NCBI GenBank assembly: GCA_963543925.1
Contig: CAUUCP010000004.1
Span: 20,172-84,171, forward strand
Length of the DNA: 64,000 nt
Direction: 5' to 3'
From: Bacteroides_D sp963543925
GTDB lineage: Bacteria; Bacteroidota; Bacteroidia; Bacteroidales; CAJPTX01
Of the stretch, positions 19,076 to 28,000 are shown piece by piece. A model generated the notes under the pieces. That model saw only the letters and a program-made list of their open reading frames with translations, did not search any database and had not been told where the DNA came from. Positions within the stretch are counted from its first letter, which is position 1, and each line of letters starts with the position of its first letter. The position numbers and the translations under genes are program-made.

Positions 19076-22000
19076 ATGAGAAAGAGGTTGAAAATCGTAG
19101 TAACGAGCCTACTGCTACTCTGTGCGTGGGGCGTGTCGGGGGTATTCGCCCAGTCGGGAACGGAACGCCCGTTCATCACAAAGTGGCAAGGAGAGGCTGG
19201 GAAGGAGCTTGTGCTCCCAATCTTTGGGACGGAGTACAAGCTTGTAATCAAGAACGCAAAGGGCGAGGTGGTGAAAAGCGAGGAGAAGATCACCCGCGAG
19301 GATTTGAAGTCCCCCTATGTTTTCATCCCCACAGCGAATGGCGTCTATACCGTAGAAGCGGGTTCCAAGGGGGTAAAGTATATGCGCACCATGAGTGACG
19401 ACGAGGAAGTGATTGGTGATTCTGATAAGCTACTCTCGGTCGTCCAGTTCGGGAGTGTCGCATGGGAGTCGATGGAATTCATGTTTGCAGGAGCACATCA
19501 GATGAGCTTTGCCCCAGACATCGATACCCCAGACCTTAGCAAGGTAACGAGCATGAGGCTCATGTTCTTGGAGTGCCAATCCTTCAACCAGCCGCTAAAC
19601 AACTGGAAGGTAGACAACGTGACCAACATGATGGGGGTGTTCGCTAAATGCTACGCCTTCAACCAGCCACTCAACAACTGGAAGGTAGACAACGTGACTA
19701 ACATGATGGGGATGTTTTCGGGAACCTCCTTCAACCAACCGCTCAACAACTGGAAGGTAGACAATGTGACCAACATGGGATATATGTTTAATGGCTGCAC
19801 CACCTTCAACCAACCGCTAGACAAGTGGAAAGTAGGCAAGGTGACTGACATGAGCATGATGTTCCGAGAATGCCACGCCTTTAACCAGCCACTCAATGAG
19901 TGGGATGTGAGCAACGTGACCGACATGACCTATATGTTCCGAGACTGCCGCGCCTTCAACCAGCCACTAGACAAGTGGAAAGTAGGCAAGGTGACCAGCA
20001 TGCACTATATGTTCTCTAGCTGCCACGCCTTCAACCAGCCACTCAATGAGTGGGATGTGAGCAATGTAACTAACATGATGGGTATGTTCAATGGATGCGA
20101 CTCCTTTAACCAGCCACTCAACAACTGGAACGTAGGCAACGTGACTACGATGGAGGATATGTTCAATTACTGCCATGCATTTAACCAACCACTCAATGAG
20201 TGGGATGTGAGCAACGTGACCACGATGAACTACATGTTCAGAAACTGCTACGCCTTCAACCAACCACTAGACAAGTGGAACGTGAGCAAGGTGACTGACA
20301 TGAGCCGTATGTTCCTAGGCTGCGACTCCTTTAACCAGCCACTCAATGAGTGGAAAGTAGACAACGTGACCGACATGGACAACATGTTCAATGGCTGCTC
20401 CTCTTTTAACCAGCCGCTAGATAAGTGGAAAGTGGACAACGTGACCGACATGGACAACATGTTCAATGGCTGCTCCGCATTCAACCAGCCGCTGGGCTCA
20501 TGGAAGATAAGGAAGATAAAAAGAGCAGTAGGCGGACTTTCTACAACCGCGATGAGTCCATCGAACTATTCCCAGACACTCGTCGGGTGGGCGGAGCAAA
20601 CCGATATCACCGCAAAACCATACTTCTTCGACAACGTTAAGGGACTCGTTTATAACGACCAAGGTAAGGCGGCACGCCAAACACTCGTAGACAAAGGATG
20701 GAATTTTAAAGATGATATCTACCAATCCAGTGGCGTATCCATTACCCCACGATCCTTCCCCCTTGTATTCGACAAAGAGTGGGTATTACCCTTGGAGAAG
20801 TGGGGCGTAGAGGAAACAGAGGAGATCAGTCTATCGACCGACACGGAAGGGATCATCTCCTACGAAATGACCGCAGACAAGAAAGGGGTACGCATCAAGG
20901 GGCTCAAGGAGGGGAAGTGTCAACTCACCGCCACCATCGCAGCCCAACCTGGGGTACACGAGCAGGCCTATACCAGTACCTGCGAGATAGAGGTCTACAT
21001 CCCCATAGAGCGCTTCACTATTACCCCCGCAAGCAAGACCCTAAAGGTCGGGGAGGAGTTCACACTTACTGCCCATTTCTTTCCAGAGAATGCTACACAT
21101 AAAGGTGTGGGCTGGGAATCTCAGCCCCCCGAGATTGCTACGGTAGACAACAATGGGAAAGTCACAACCAAAAAAGCAGCGGAATGTACTATCATAGCAC
21201 GGGTAAAAGCATACGGACGCTCATTCTACAGAACATGTGACCTCATCATAGAAGACCCAAGTAGTAGCGGAAACAATGGAAATAACGGAGGAGGTAATAA
21301 CGGGGGAGGAAATAGTGGTGGCAACAGCGGCAACAATGGAGGTGGAAATGGAGGGAATAACGGTGGCGATAACAACGGCGGAGGCAATGGTGAAGGTGGC
21401 GATAACAACGGGGGCAACCCAACCACCTTCACTGTAACCCTGACGCAGCCCGCAAACGGTAAGATAGAGATCGAGGGGCACGCCACAAAGAGCTCGATAA
21501 CCGTAGCCAAGGATACCAAGCTCACCGTAAAGGCTACGCCCAACGACGGGTACAAACTGAAGGAGATACAGGTGAATGGGCAAAAGCTTGACGGTATCAC
21601 CTTTGTCGTAAAGGCAGCCACTACCGTCACGGCGGTATTTGAGAAAGAGACCTTTGCCGTAACCCCCAGCGTCAATAACGAGGCGTGGGGCGAGATCGCC
21701 ATCTCGGGGGCATCTGACCTCAAGGCAGTAGCGTACGGTACAGAGCTCACCGTAACGGTCACCGAAAAAGAGGGGTACAAACTGAAGACACTGACGGCTG
21801 GTGACAAGGATATCACCGAAACCAAAAAGTTCGTCGTAAAGGCAGCTACCACCGTCACGGCGGTCTTCGAGTCCAAGCAAGGTGGCGCGGTAGAGGACGC
21901 CCTGTTGGCAGGCATTGCCGTAGCGCCGAACCCGTTCAGCTCGCAACTGCGCCTCCTCAATCCCGAGGGCATCGTCGCACGCTACGAGGTGGTCAATGCC

Positions 22001-22138
22001 TCTGGGATGGTCGTACGTTCGGGGGCTCTTTCTGAAAAAGAGGTTGTGGTAGATACAGAGACGCTGTCCGCAGGTATCTATTTTGTGCGTTTAGAGGCAC
22101 AAAATGGTGCGCAAAAGAGCTTAGTGGTATCAAAGTAG
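19076..22138 (+). CDS. DUF285 (BspA-type) repeat surface protein with T9SS sorting domain
   Basis: Large secreted protein, 1020 residues from the ATG at 19076 (the frame also opens at a TTG 9 bases upstream). Signal peptide cleaved before Gln26. Domains in order: a short N-terminal domain; about 13 repeats of 25 residues built on FNQPLNNW-VxNVTNMxxMF (about 155-480), the DUF285 pattern of BspA-like adhesins; a Big_2-like domain (about 645-725); a Gly/Asn linker of roughly 50 residues; two divergent InlB B-repeat domains (PANGKIEIEG and VKAATTVTAVFE); and a C-terminal type A sorting domain (VAPNPFSS to KSLVVSK). Probably a surface adhesin or matrix-binding protein. The leader is duplicated at 63.8 kb before a disrupted paralogue. 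Confidence 0.88.
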   Translation: MRKRLKIVVTSLLLLCAWGVSGVFAQSGTERPFITKWQGEAGKELVLPIFGTEYKLVIKNAKGEVVKSEEKITREDLKSPYVFIPTANGVYTVEAGSKGVKYMRTMSDDEEVIGDSDKLLSVVQFGSVAWESMEFMFAGAHQMSFAPDIDTPDLSKVTSMRLMFLECQSFNQPLNNWKVDNVTNMMGVFAKCYAFNQPLNNWKVDNVTNMMGMFSGTSFNQPLNNWKVDNVTNMGYMFNGCTTFNQPLDKWKVGKVTDMSMMFRECHAFNQPLNEWDVSNVTDMTYMFRDCRAFNQPLDKWKVGKVTSMHYMFSSCHAFNQPLNEWDVSNVTNMMGMFNGCDSFNQPLNNWNVGNVTTMEDMFNYCHAFNQPLNEWDVSNVTTMNYMFRNCYAFNQPLDKWNVSKVTDMSRMFLGCDSFNQPLNEWKVDNVTDMDNMFNGCSSFNQPLDKWKVDNVTDMDNMFNGCSAFNQPLGSWKIRKIKRAVGGLSTTAMSPSNYSQTLVGWAEQTDITAKPYFFDNVKGLVYNDQGKAARQTLVDKGWNFKDDIYQSSGVSITPRSFPLVFDKEWVLPLEKWGVEETEEISLSTDTEGIISYEMTADKKGVRIKGLKEGKCQLTATIAAQPGVHEQAYTSTCEIEVYIPIERFTITPASKTLKVGEEFTLTAHFFPENATHKGVGWESQPPEIATVDNNGKVTTKKAAECTIIARVKAYGRSFYRTCDLIIEDPSSSGNNGNNGGGNNGGGNSGGNSGNNGGGNGGNNGGDNNGGGNGEGGDNNGGNPTTFTVTLTQPANGKIEIEGHATKSSITVAKDTKLTVKATPNDGYKLKEIQVNGQKLDGITFVVKAATTVTAVFEKETFAVTPSVNNEAWGEIAISGASDLKAVAYGTELTVTVTEKEGYKLKTLTAGDKDITETKKFVVKAATTVTAVFESKQGGAVEDALLAGIAVAPNPFSSQLRLLNPEGIVARYEVVNASGMVVRSGALSEKEVVVDTETLSAGIYFVRLEAQNGAQKSLVVSK
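19552..20512 (+). repeat. 75-bp tandem coding repeats, about 13 units
   Basis: Each unit encodes 25 residues around FNQPL. Neighbouring units are nearly identical in DNA (the last two share TGGACAACATGTTCAATGG), so copy number could change by recombination or slippage without breaking the frame. Confidence 0.85.
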
Positions 22139-22160
22139 CGTCTACTTCTTCTATCGAATA

Positions 22161-22206
22161 AAAACCCGCCTTTCTGTCGCTTTGACAGAGGGGCGGTTTC
22201 TATTTG
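22161..22206 (+). terminator. Terminator after the DUF285 adhesin gene
   Basis: AAACCCGCC pairs with GGGCGGTTT around an inner TCTGTC/GACAGA stem; it is followed by CTATTTGT. It starts 22 bases after the stop. Confidence 0.75.
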
Positions 22207-22253
22207 TAATCGCTTGAATCCCCTCTAGGAGATCACAAAGAATGCACTAGCGA

Positions 22254-22601
22254 TACTGTCCTAAAAAAGTGTGTAAGCATCACTACAACGGGGGAGAAAA
22301 ACGGGGAAATGCAGCTTTATATATTCCTAAATTCCTTATCCCCAAACAAGGCATGCTAGGAGTACACCAATGCTACACCGACGCTACACGTACTCCACAC
22401 CGACTAAACTAAGTAAAAATTACCTACCCCAAAATAGCCCATATTCTATACGTATTTCTTCATTCCATTACTCTATCATTTAGCTTATCGTATAAAAATA
22501 GAGGTTTGGGATTTCCTAAAGTGGTGGTGTGTAATGGAGGTATAAAGAGCGGGCGGTAGGAAGAGGAATTGGTAGCCTGTTACACACTCTTGTGGAGGGT
22601 A
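22254..22601 (+). mobile_element. MITE-like repeat, copy B
   Basis: About 348 bp. Left end TACTGTCCTAAAAAAGTGTG; the right end (TTACACACTCTTG..GGGTA) is a degraded inverted copy. It contains the 11-bp array (22364-22407) and the TTTAGG/CCTAAA-type hairpin near the right end. It lies between the adhesin terminator and the acetate-CoA ligase promoter. No coding capacity; no clear target duplication. Confidence 0.8.
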
Positions 22602-22704
22602 TCGAGCGTATCGTATAGTGTGGTTCAGGCTAAGAGTGGCGTAGCTAGGATGAGAGATTTCGTATAAATCCTTCCGTTCTCCTGCTTAAAAGCCCGTTTT
22701 TCCG

Positions 22705-22712
22705 TAGCTTTG
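22705..22712 (+). promoter_or_regulatory. -7 element for the acetate-CoA ligase gene
   Basis: TAGCTTTG, 25 bases before the ATG at 22738, which also has a good ribosome-binding site (AAAGGAG, 6 bases upstream). Confidence 0.55.
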
Positions 22713-22737
22713 CAAAAACACAACGAAAGGAGTGAAT

Positions 22738-24792
22738 ATGGTAACTAAAGAACTCATTGCGCCTAAGAGCATCGTCGTGGTCGGGGCTTCCGACGACGTT
22801 TACAAGCCTGGAGGGCGTGTCCTAGAGAACCTCATTTTATACAAGTACAGTGGGGCGCTCTATGCGGTGAATCCGAAGGCGGAGAGTGTGCAAGGGATCA
22901 AAGCGCACAAGAGCGTGGAGGAACTCCCCGCGGTGGAGTGTGCCATCATCGCAGTGGCGGCGAAATTCTGTCCCCACATCGTGGAGGTCTTGGCAAAGGA
23001 AAAAGGGACGCGCGCCTTTATCATCCTATCCGCAGGATTCCACGAAGAGAACGAAGAGGGAGCGAAACTCGAGCGTCAGGTGGTCGAGATCATCGATAGC
23101 GTGGGCGGTTCGCTCATCGGTCCGAACTGCATCGGGATGATGAATTCGAACTATACGGGCGTCTTCAGTCGCCCTATCCCGAAGTTCAACCCACGGGGGG
23201 TAGATTTCATCACGGGCTCTGGAGCTACGGCGGTGTTTATCCTCGAATTGGGGATGCAGCAGGGGCTGCAGTTCTCCTCGGTCTTCTCCGTAGGGAACAG
23301 TGCACAGTTGGGAGTGGAAGAGATCTTGGAGTACCTCGACGAGTCGTTTGACCCAGCGACCTCTTCTCGTGTCAAGCTCCTTTATGTGGAAAGTATTTCC
23401 AAGCCAGAGAAACTGTTGCAGCACGCACGTTCGCTCATCAGCAAGGGTTGTCGTATCGCTGCGGTAAAGGCGGGTTCGTCAGAGGCGGGTAGTCGTGCCG
23501 CGAGTTCGCACACGGGGGCTATGGCGAGTAGCGATGTGGCGGTAGATGCCCTCTTCCGCAAGGCGGGGATCGTCCGTTGCCGTGGTCGTCAGGAACTACT
23601 GACCGTGGCGAGTATCTTCACGCTGCCGCCGTTGCAAGGCAAGCGTATCGCGATTATCACGCACGCGGGGGGACCTGCGGTGATGCTCACCGACTCGCTA
23701 TCGAATGGGAAGATGGAGGTGCCTAAGATTAGTGGAGAGAAGGCTGAGGCGCTCCTGACGAAGCTTTTCCCAGGGTCGTCGGTTGCGAACCCGATCGACT
23801 TTCTGGCGACGGGGACGGCCGAGCAGCTGGGGTATATCATCGACGCCTGTGAGAAGGATTTCGACGTAGACGGGATGGCGGTCATCTTTGGTAGCCCGGG
23901 GTTGTTCCCTGTCTATGACGTCTATGACCTGTTGTCGGAGCGGATGCGTACTTGCAAGAAGCCGATCTTCCCCATTCTCCCCTCGGTAGTGAATGTGGCA
24001 GACGAGATAGCACAGTTTGTAGCGAAGGGGAATATCTACTTCCCCGAGGAGGTGGTCTTTGGCGATGCCCTTTGCCGCATCATGTCGACACCAGCACCTC
24101 AACCCGTCAATGCGGCGCTACCGCAAGTGGATGAAAAGACAATCCGCGCTATCGTAGACGCAGCGCCCGATGGTTATCTTGCCCCCGACAAGGTGCAGGC
24201 ACTTCTCGATGCAGCGGGCATCGTACGGGCAGGCGAGGCGGTAGTGACCAGTGCCGAGGAGGCGGTAAAGGCTGCCGAGCGTCTAGGTTACCCCGTGGTG
24301 ATGAAGGTGGTAGGACCCGTACACAAATCGGACGTGGGGGGTGTGAAGCTCAATGTCAAGGATGCAGCCACGGTGCGTTCGGAGTTTGAGCGGATGATTC
24401 AGATCAAAGATACTACCGCAATCCTTTTACAGCCCATGCTCAGTGGTTCGGAACTCTTTGTGGGCGGTAAGCGCGACGAACGTTTCGGCGCAATGGTACT
24501 GTGTGGGATGGGGGGAATCTTCATCGAGGTACTGAAGGACGTAGTAGCGGGTCTTGCGCCGATAGCCGTGCCCGAGGCGCTGGAGATGATTGCCAAGTTG
24601 CGGAGTGTGAAGATCTTAGACGGTGTACGTGGTCAAGCGCCTATTCCGCGCGAGAAGTTCGCCGAGGTGGTAGCCCGCGTGAGTGTGTTGATGAGCGTGG
24701 CGCCCGAGATCTTCGAGATGGACTTGAACCCTCTGCTTGGTACGGAAAAGGGTGTGGTAGCGGTTGACGCGCGCATCCGCATAGCACGTTAA
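22738..24792 (+). CDS. Acetate--CoA ligase (ADP-forming), fused alpha-beta subunits
   Basis: Converts acyl-CoA, ADP and phosphate to acid, CoA and ATP, the energy-conserving last step of amino-acid fermentation. 684 residues from the ATG at 22738, chosen for its strong ribosome-binding site. Residues 1-130 are the CoA-binding Rossmann domain (VVVGASDD, GPNCIGMMN), 150-450 the succinyl-CoA-ligase-like domains with the phosphorylated His258 in AASSHTG, and 470-684 the ATP-grasp domain (GYPVVMKVVGP, HKSDVGGVKLN). The substrate could be acetyl-CoA or branched or aryl acyl-CoAs; sequence alone does not decide. Confidence 0.9.
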   Translation: MVTKELIAPKSIVVVGASDDVYKPGGRVLENLILYKYSGALYAVNPKAESVQGIKAHKSVEELPAVECAIIAVAAKFCPHIVEVLAKEKGTRAFIILSAGFHEENEEGAKLERQVVEIIDSVGGSLIGPNCIGMMNSNYTGVFSRPIPKFNPRGVDFITGSGATAVFILELGMQQGLQFSSVFSVGNSAQLGVEEILEYLDESFDPATSSRVKLLYVESISKPEKLLQHARSLISKGCRIAAVKAGSSEAGSRAASSHTGAMASSDVAVDALFRKAGIVRCRGRQELLTVASIFTLPPLQGKRIAIITHAGGPAVMLTDSLSNGKMEVPKISGEKAEALLTKLFPGSSVANPIDFLATGTAEQLGYIIDACEKDFDVDGMAVIFGSPGLFPVYDVYDLLSERMRTCKKPIFPILPSVVNVADEIAQFVAKGNIYFPEEVVFGDALCRIMSTPAPQPVNAALPQVDEKTIRAIVDAAPDGYLAPDKVQALLDAAGIVRAGEAVVTSAEEAVKAAERLGYPVVMKVVGPVHKSDVGGVKLNVKDAATVRSEFERMIQIKDTTAILLQPMLSGSELFVGGKRDERFGAMVLCGMGGIFIEVLKDVVAGLAPIAVPEALEMIAKLRSVKILDGVRGQAPIPREKFAEVVARVSVLMSVAPEIFEMDLNPLLGTEKGVVAVDARIRIAR

Positions 24793-24797
24793 TCGGT

Positions 24798-24941
24798 ATG
24801 GAAGAAAAGCCTAGCAAAGGGCTTACGAAGAACGAATGGATGCTCATCGCGATGATCGCGGTGGGCATCCTCTTGATAGCCATGAAGTGGGAGCACATCT
24901 CCAAGGCCGTAATAGAGTCTTTCAGCGCTTATTTTCGTTAG
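24798..24941 (+). CDS. Small single-pass membrane protein (47 aa), unknown function
   Basis: A short frame 5 bases after the acetate-CoA ligase stop. It encodes a charged N-terminus (MEEKPSKGLTKNEW), one hydrophobic helix (MLIAMIAVGILLIAM, about residues 15-29) and an amphipathic tail ending SAYFR. Spacing suggests co-transcription with the ligase. I do not recognise the family. It could be a small membrane partner or spurious; the clean membrane topology argues for a real gene. Confidence 0.5.
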   Translation: MEEKPSKGLTKNEWMLIAMIAVGILLIAMKWEHISKAVIESFSAYFR

Positions 24942-24971
24942 GGGTTATAAAACATTTATCTTTTCCGAAAC

Positions 24972-24983
24972 GTTCTATAGAAC
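24972..24983. promoter_or_regulatory. 12-bp perfect palindrome upstream of recF
   Basis: GTTCTATAGAAC, 42 bases before recF. A possible operator or part of a weak hairpin; no factor can be named. Confidence 0.25.
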
Positions 24984-25024
24984 TCGGAGCATTGGCAATA
25001 TAATACAGTCCTGCTCGGATACGG

Positions 25025-26110
25025 ATGTACATACAGGACTTACAGGCATTTCATTTTAAGAGCTACGACCTTCTTGAGGTCACCTTCCATCCCCACCTCA
25101 ACTTTCTGGTAGGGGAGAATGGAGCGGGGAAGACGAATGTGTTGGATATGCTCTATTACCTGAGTCTGTGCAAATCTGCGCAGCGTTTTCCCGACAGTTC
25201 CTTGATCCAGCATGGCGCTTCACTGGCGACCCTCCGCGGGAACTATGTTTCCTCTAGTCAGACCTTTAGTGTGGCTATGGCGATAAAGTCGAACGCCCCA
25301 AAGGAGGTTCTTTTCAACGATGCGCCCGTGCCTCAGATCGCCGACCATATAGGTCGTATTCCTCTTGTAGCCATCTACCCACAGGATGTGGATCTTGCGG
25401 CGGATGGCGGCGACCTGAAGCGGCGTTTTATGAATGCGACCATCTCGCAGTATGCTCCAGACTATCTATCGACCTACCAGCGGTATGCTTTTCTTCTCTC
25501 ACAGCGCAATGCCTTGCTCAAGGGGATACTTGACGAGACGCTGCTCTGTGCACTTGATGAGCAACTTGTCCCTCTGGGGCAGTCGCTCTACGAAGCGCGC
25601 AAGGCTTTTTGCGAAGCGCTTTTGCCCCTCTTTCAACACTACTACGCACTTATCGCACAAAACGAAGAGACCCCAACCCTCCAATACCGTTCGCAGCTTA
25701 CAGAAGGGGATTTCTTGTCTCGTTTGCGCTCCTGCCGTGAGCAAGACTGTCGGATGGGGTATACGACGGTAGGTATCCAACGGGACTCGATCGACTTTTT
25801 CCTTGATGGTTACCCTCTGCGGCGGGAGGGGTCTCAGGGACAGCAAAAGAGCTTTGTAGTAGCGCTTCGGTTGGCACAATACCGTTATCTTGCCCAACAA
25901 ATCGGAGAGTCTCCGATCCTGCTTCTTGACGATATCTTTGATCGCTTCGATACACGTCGCGTAGAGCGTTTGGTCACCCTCTTGGAGTCGGAGGAGTTCG
26001 CCCAAGTCTTTATCACGGACACGTCGCTCACTTCTGCACTTTTTGAGACGCTCGCCCCAGACGCCTATTCCCTCTTTGAAGTATCTCGTAACACCTTAAC
26101 CCTCCATTGA
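25025..26110 (+). CDS. recF: DNA replication/repair protein RecF
   Basis: SMC-like ATPase that loads RecA at gapped DNA with RecO/RecR. 361 residues, normal length. Walker A GENGAGKTN at 30-38, an FHFKSYDLLEV beta strand at the N-terminus, signature REGSQGQQKSF-type motif near residue 270 and Walker B PILLLDDIFDRFD. It is followed 2 bases later by the DUF721 gene, a common Bacteroidetes arrangement. dnaA and dnaN are not nearby, so this is not the classic oriC cluster. Confidence 0.95.
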   Translation: MYIQDLQAFHFKSYDLLEVTFHPHLNFLVGENGAGKTNVLDMLYYLSLCKSAQRFPDSSLIQHGASLATLRGNYVSSSQTFSVAMAIKSNAPKEVLFNDAPVPQIADHIGRIPLVAIYPQDVDLAADGGDLKRRFMNATISQYAPDYLSTYQRYAFLLSQRNALLKGILDETLLCALDEQLVPLGQSLYEARKAFCEALLPLFQHYYALIAQNEETPTLQYRSQLTEGDFLSRLRSCREQDCRMGYTTVGIQRDSIDFFLDGYPLRREGSQGQQKSFVVALRLAQYRYLAQQIGESPILLLDDIFDRFDTRRVERLVTLLESEEFAQVFITDTSLTSALFETLAPDAYSLFEVSRNTLTLH

Positions 26111-26112
26111 TT

Positions 26113-26430
26113 ATGTTAGAAATAAAACGCATCTACTTGCCTCGGCGCGAGCCCGTCTCGCTGGGCTCGGCTCTGTTACGTTTTTTGCAATCGAACCCCT
26201 TGATGCTGCACCAGTACACTCTGGAGCGCTTGACGGAGATCTGGCGCGAGTGCAATCCGTCCGAAATAACGCGCGCTACGGGGTCAATTTCTCTGAAAAA
26301 CCACATTTTGTATATACAGATAACAGACCCTGCTCTTCGCGCGAATTTGACCCCCATACGTTCGAATATTCAAGAGCGCCTGACCGAGGAGCTTGGTTTC
26401 GTATACCTCTCTGAGGTGAAGTTTGTCTAA
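26113..26430 (+). CDS. DUF721 (DciA-like) domain protein
   Basis: A 105-residue protein with the compact alpha-beta fold of the DUF721 family, which includes the replicative-helicase loader DciA; a KH-like segment spans about 30-100. Start at ATG 26113, 2 bases after the recF stop. Co-occurrence with recF supports a replication or repair role. The helicase-loading function is known for DciA proteins in other phyla and is only inferred here. Confidence 0.75.
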   Translation: MLEIKRIYLPRREPVSLGSALLRFLQSNPLMLHQYTLERLTEIWRECNPSEITRATGSISLKNHILYIQITDPALRANLTPIRSNIQERLTEELGFVYLSEVKFV

Positions 26431-26434
26431 AGTC

Positions 26435-27481
26435 ATGACCTCTGTAGATACTGTCCTCGCGCCGCAGGCGCTGGATCGCTTGCGTTTGCTCCTTGATGGT
26501 GTACGGCACATAGGGATTTTCTGTCACGCACGTCCCGATGGTGACGCCATCGGTTCTTCGCTAGCTCTGAGTAATATCTTGACAGCGCAGGGCTACATCG
26601 TCATGTGTGTGGCGCCCAACCTAGCCCCAGAACACGTAATATGGCCGGCCGGGCATGACCGACTGTACACCTACGAGATAGAGGGGTTCGATGTCCGCGC
26701 CTTTCTGCCGACCTGCGATCTGTTTTTCTTTCTAGATTTGAATAATCTGCAGCGTCTTGACGAGTCATTGATGTCGTTGGTGGAGTCGCTTCCGCAGCCG
26801 CGGGTGATGATAGATCACCATCCCTATCCGAGCAGTGACTTTGACCTACTTTTTTCGATGCCCGAGGCGAGCTCGACGTGCGAATTGCTTACCGAGCTTG
26901 TGCTTCGTTTTTGGGGTGAGGAGGTGATTACCCCCCGGGTGGCTACGCCTCTGTACATGGGACTGATGACCGACACGGGGTCGTTTAGCTATTCTTGTTC
27001 TCGGGGTCGTACTTTTGAGATAGCGGGTCTGTTAGTAGACCACGGCGTGGATGTTGCGGAGGTACAGGAGCGGGTTTATAATTCGCGCTCCCTGGAGAGT
27101 CTGATGCTACAGTCGTTCCTCTTGTTACGAAAGACGAACTTTTTTGTGAACGGTCGCGTGGCGCTGATCAAGCTCTCGCAATCGGTACAAAGCGAGTACA
27201 ACTACCAGCCCGGCGACTCGGAGGGGCTGGTAAATCTCCCCCTGAGCATCGCGGGGGTGGAGATCTCGATCCTGCTTAGCGAGCGCGCCAATGGCACGGT
27301 GCGGATCTCGGTACGTTCGACGCGCGCCCATACGATCAATGGGTTGATGACGCGCTATTTCAATGGAGGAGGACACCCCCAAGCGTCGGGGGGGACGCTT
27401 CGCCTGCCGATGTACCAGGCCATCAATTTCACCCAAGATATCTTCGAACGTTTCCTAACGTCGTCGGAGACGGTATTGTAG
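26435..27481 (+). CDS. DHH/DHHA1 family phosphoesterase (NrnA-like)
   Basis: Predicted nanoRNase/pAp phosphatase of about 348 residues that degrades short oligoribonucleotides or c-di-NMP products. Motifs: HARPDGDAIGSS at about 30-40, the DHH signature IDHHPYPSS, LMTDTGSF, and the DHHA1 motif FNGGGHPQASGG near the C-terminus. Start at ATG 26435 just after the DUF721 stop; a TTG at 26423 would overlap it. The catalytic residues are complete. Confidence 0.9.
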   Translation: MTSVDTVLAPQALDRLRLLLDGVRHIGIFCHARPDGDAIGSSLALSNILTAQGYIVMCVAPNLAPEHVIWPAGHDRLYTYEIEGFDVRAFLPTCDLFFFLDLNNLQRLDESLMSLVESLPQPRVMIDHHPYPSSDFDLLFSMPEASSTCELLTELVLRFWGEEVITPRVATPLYMGLMTDTGSFSYSCSRGRTFEIAGLLVDHGVDVAEVQERVYNSRSLESLMLQSFLLLRKTNFFVNGRVALIKLSQSVQSEYNYQPGDSEGLVNLPLSIAGVEISILLSERANGTVRISVRSTRAHTINGLMTRYFNGGGHPQASGGTLRLPMYQAINFTQDIFERFLTSSETVL

Positions 27482-27508
27482 CCCCCTCTACAACGTGAGG
27501 GGGAATTT
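27482..27508 (+). terminator. Terminator-like hairpin after the NrnA-like gene
   Basis: CCCCCTC / GAGGGGG stem with an 8-base loop directly after the stop, followed by AATTTCC. The T-run is weak. Confidence 0.45.
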
Positions 27509-28000
27509 CCCCAGCTTTCCCGACACCTCCTTTAGGGTCTTCTCTCTCTGAGAACCTCCTCGTTGATCAGCATACTCTCCTGAAAAGGGTATGGGTAGGA
27601 TTTGCTATGCGACTCCCCTAAGCTGGGGTGTGTAAGACCATTACCCTGACCGTCCCCCATGGGATCTCCAAGATCCTACGAGATGCTACGCTTTTACGTA
27701 CACCTCTCACTATTCCAACGATAAACAATAAGCCACAAAGGGCACAAAAAGACTTAAAATCTCCTCTAGTCTAAAAATATTCTTTCGTTCGCTCTTTTCT
27801 GCTAAACCCTTCTTTTTCTAATACATACACATTACATCAGTATGACAAATATTAAGAATTGGCACTACGTTAACACTGTTTTTTTTTTTTATTTCGGAAC
27901 TATAGATATTTTAGTATTGTCATCCTATGACAGACTCTTCATTTTTGAGAAGTAGCCCTAGTGGATAGTATTTGATTAACAACCTAAAATATTCTCAATC
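27509..28000 (+). promoter_or_regulatory. Long A/T-rich upstream region of the chemoreceptor-like gene
   Basis: About 490 bases without a gene. It holds GTTAAC (27869-27874) closely followed by a run of 12 Ts (27879-27890), resembling the GTTAAC-T8 core of the adhesin leaders. A TGTCAT-CCT-ATGACA inverted repeat lies at 27918-27932. No TAnnTTTG match close to the ATG. Confidence 0.35.

Noticed and set aside
19552..20512. Regular repeats that could be taken for a CRISPR array
   Set aside because: The units are 75 bp, contiguous without spacers, and encode DUF285 repeats in frame.
21221..21972. Two minus-strand frames, one proline-rich, opposite the adhesin
   Set aside because: Mirror of the Gly/Asn linker and InlB-like domains.
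25025..26110. recF as a marker for oriC
   Set aside because: dnaA, dnaN, rpmH and clustered DnaA boxes are not present.
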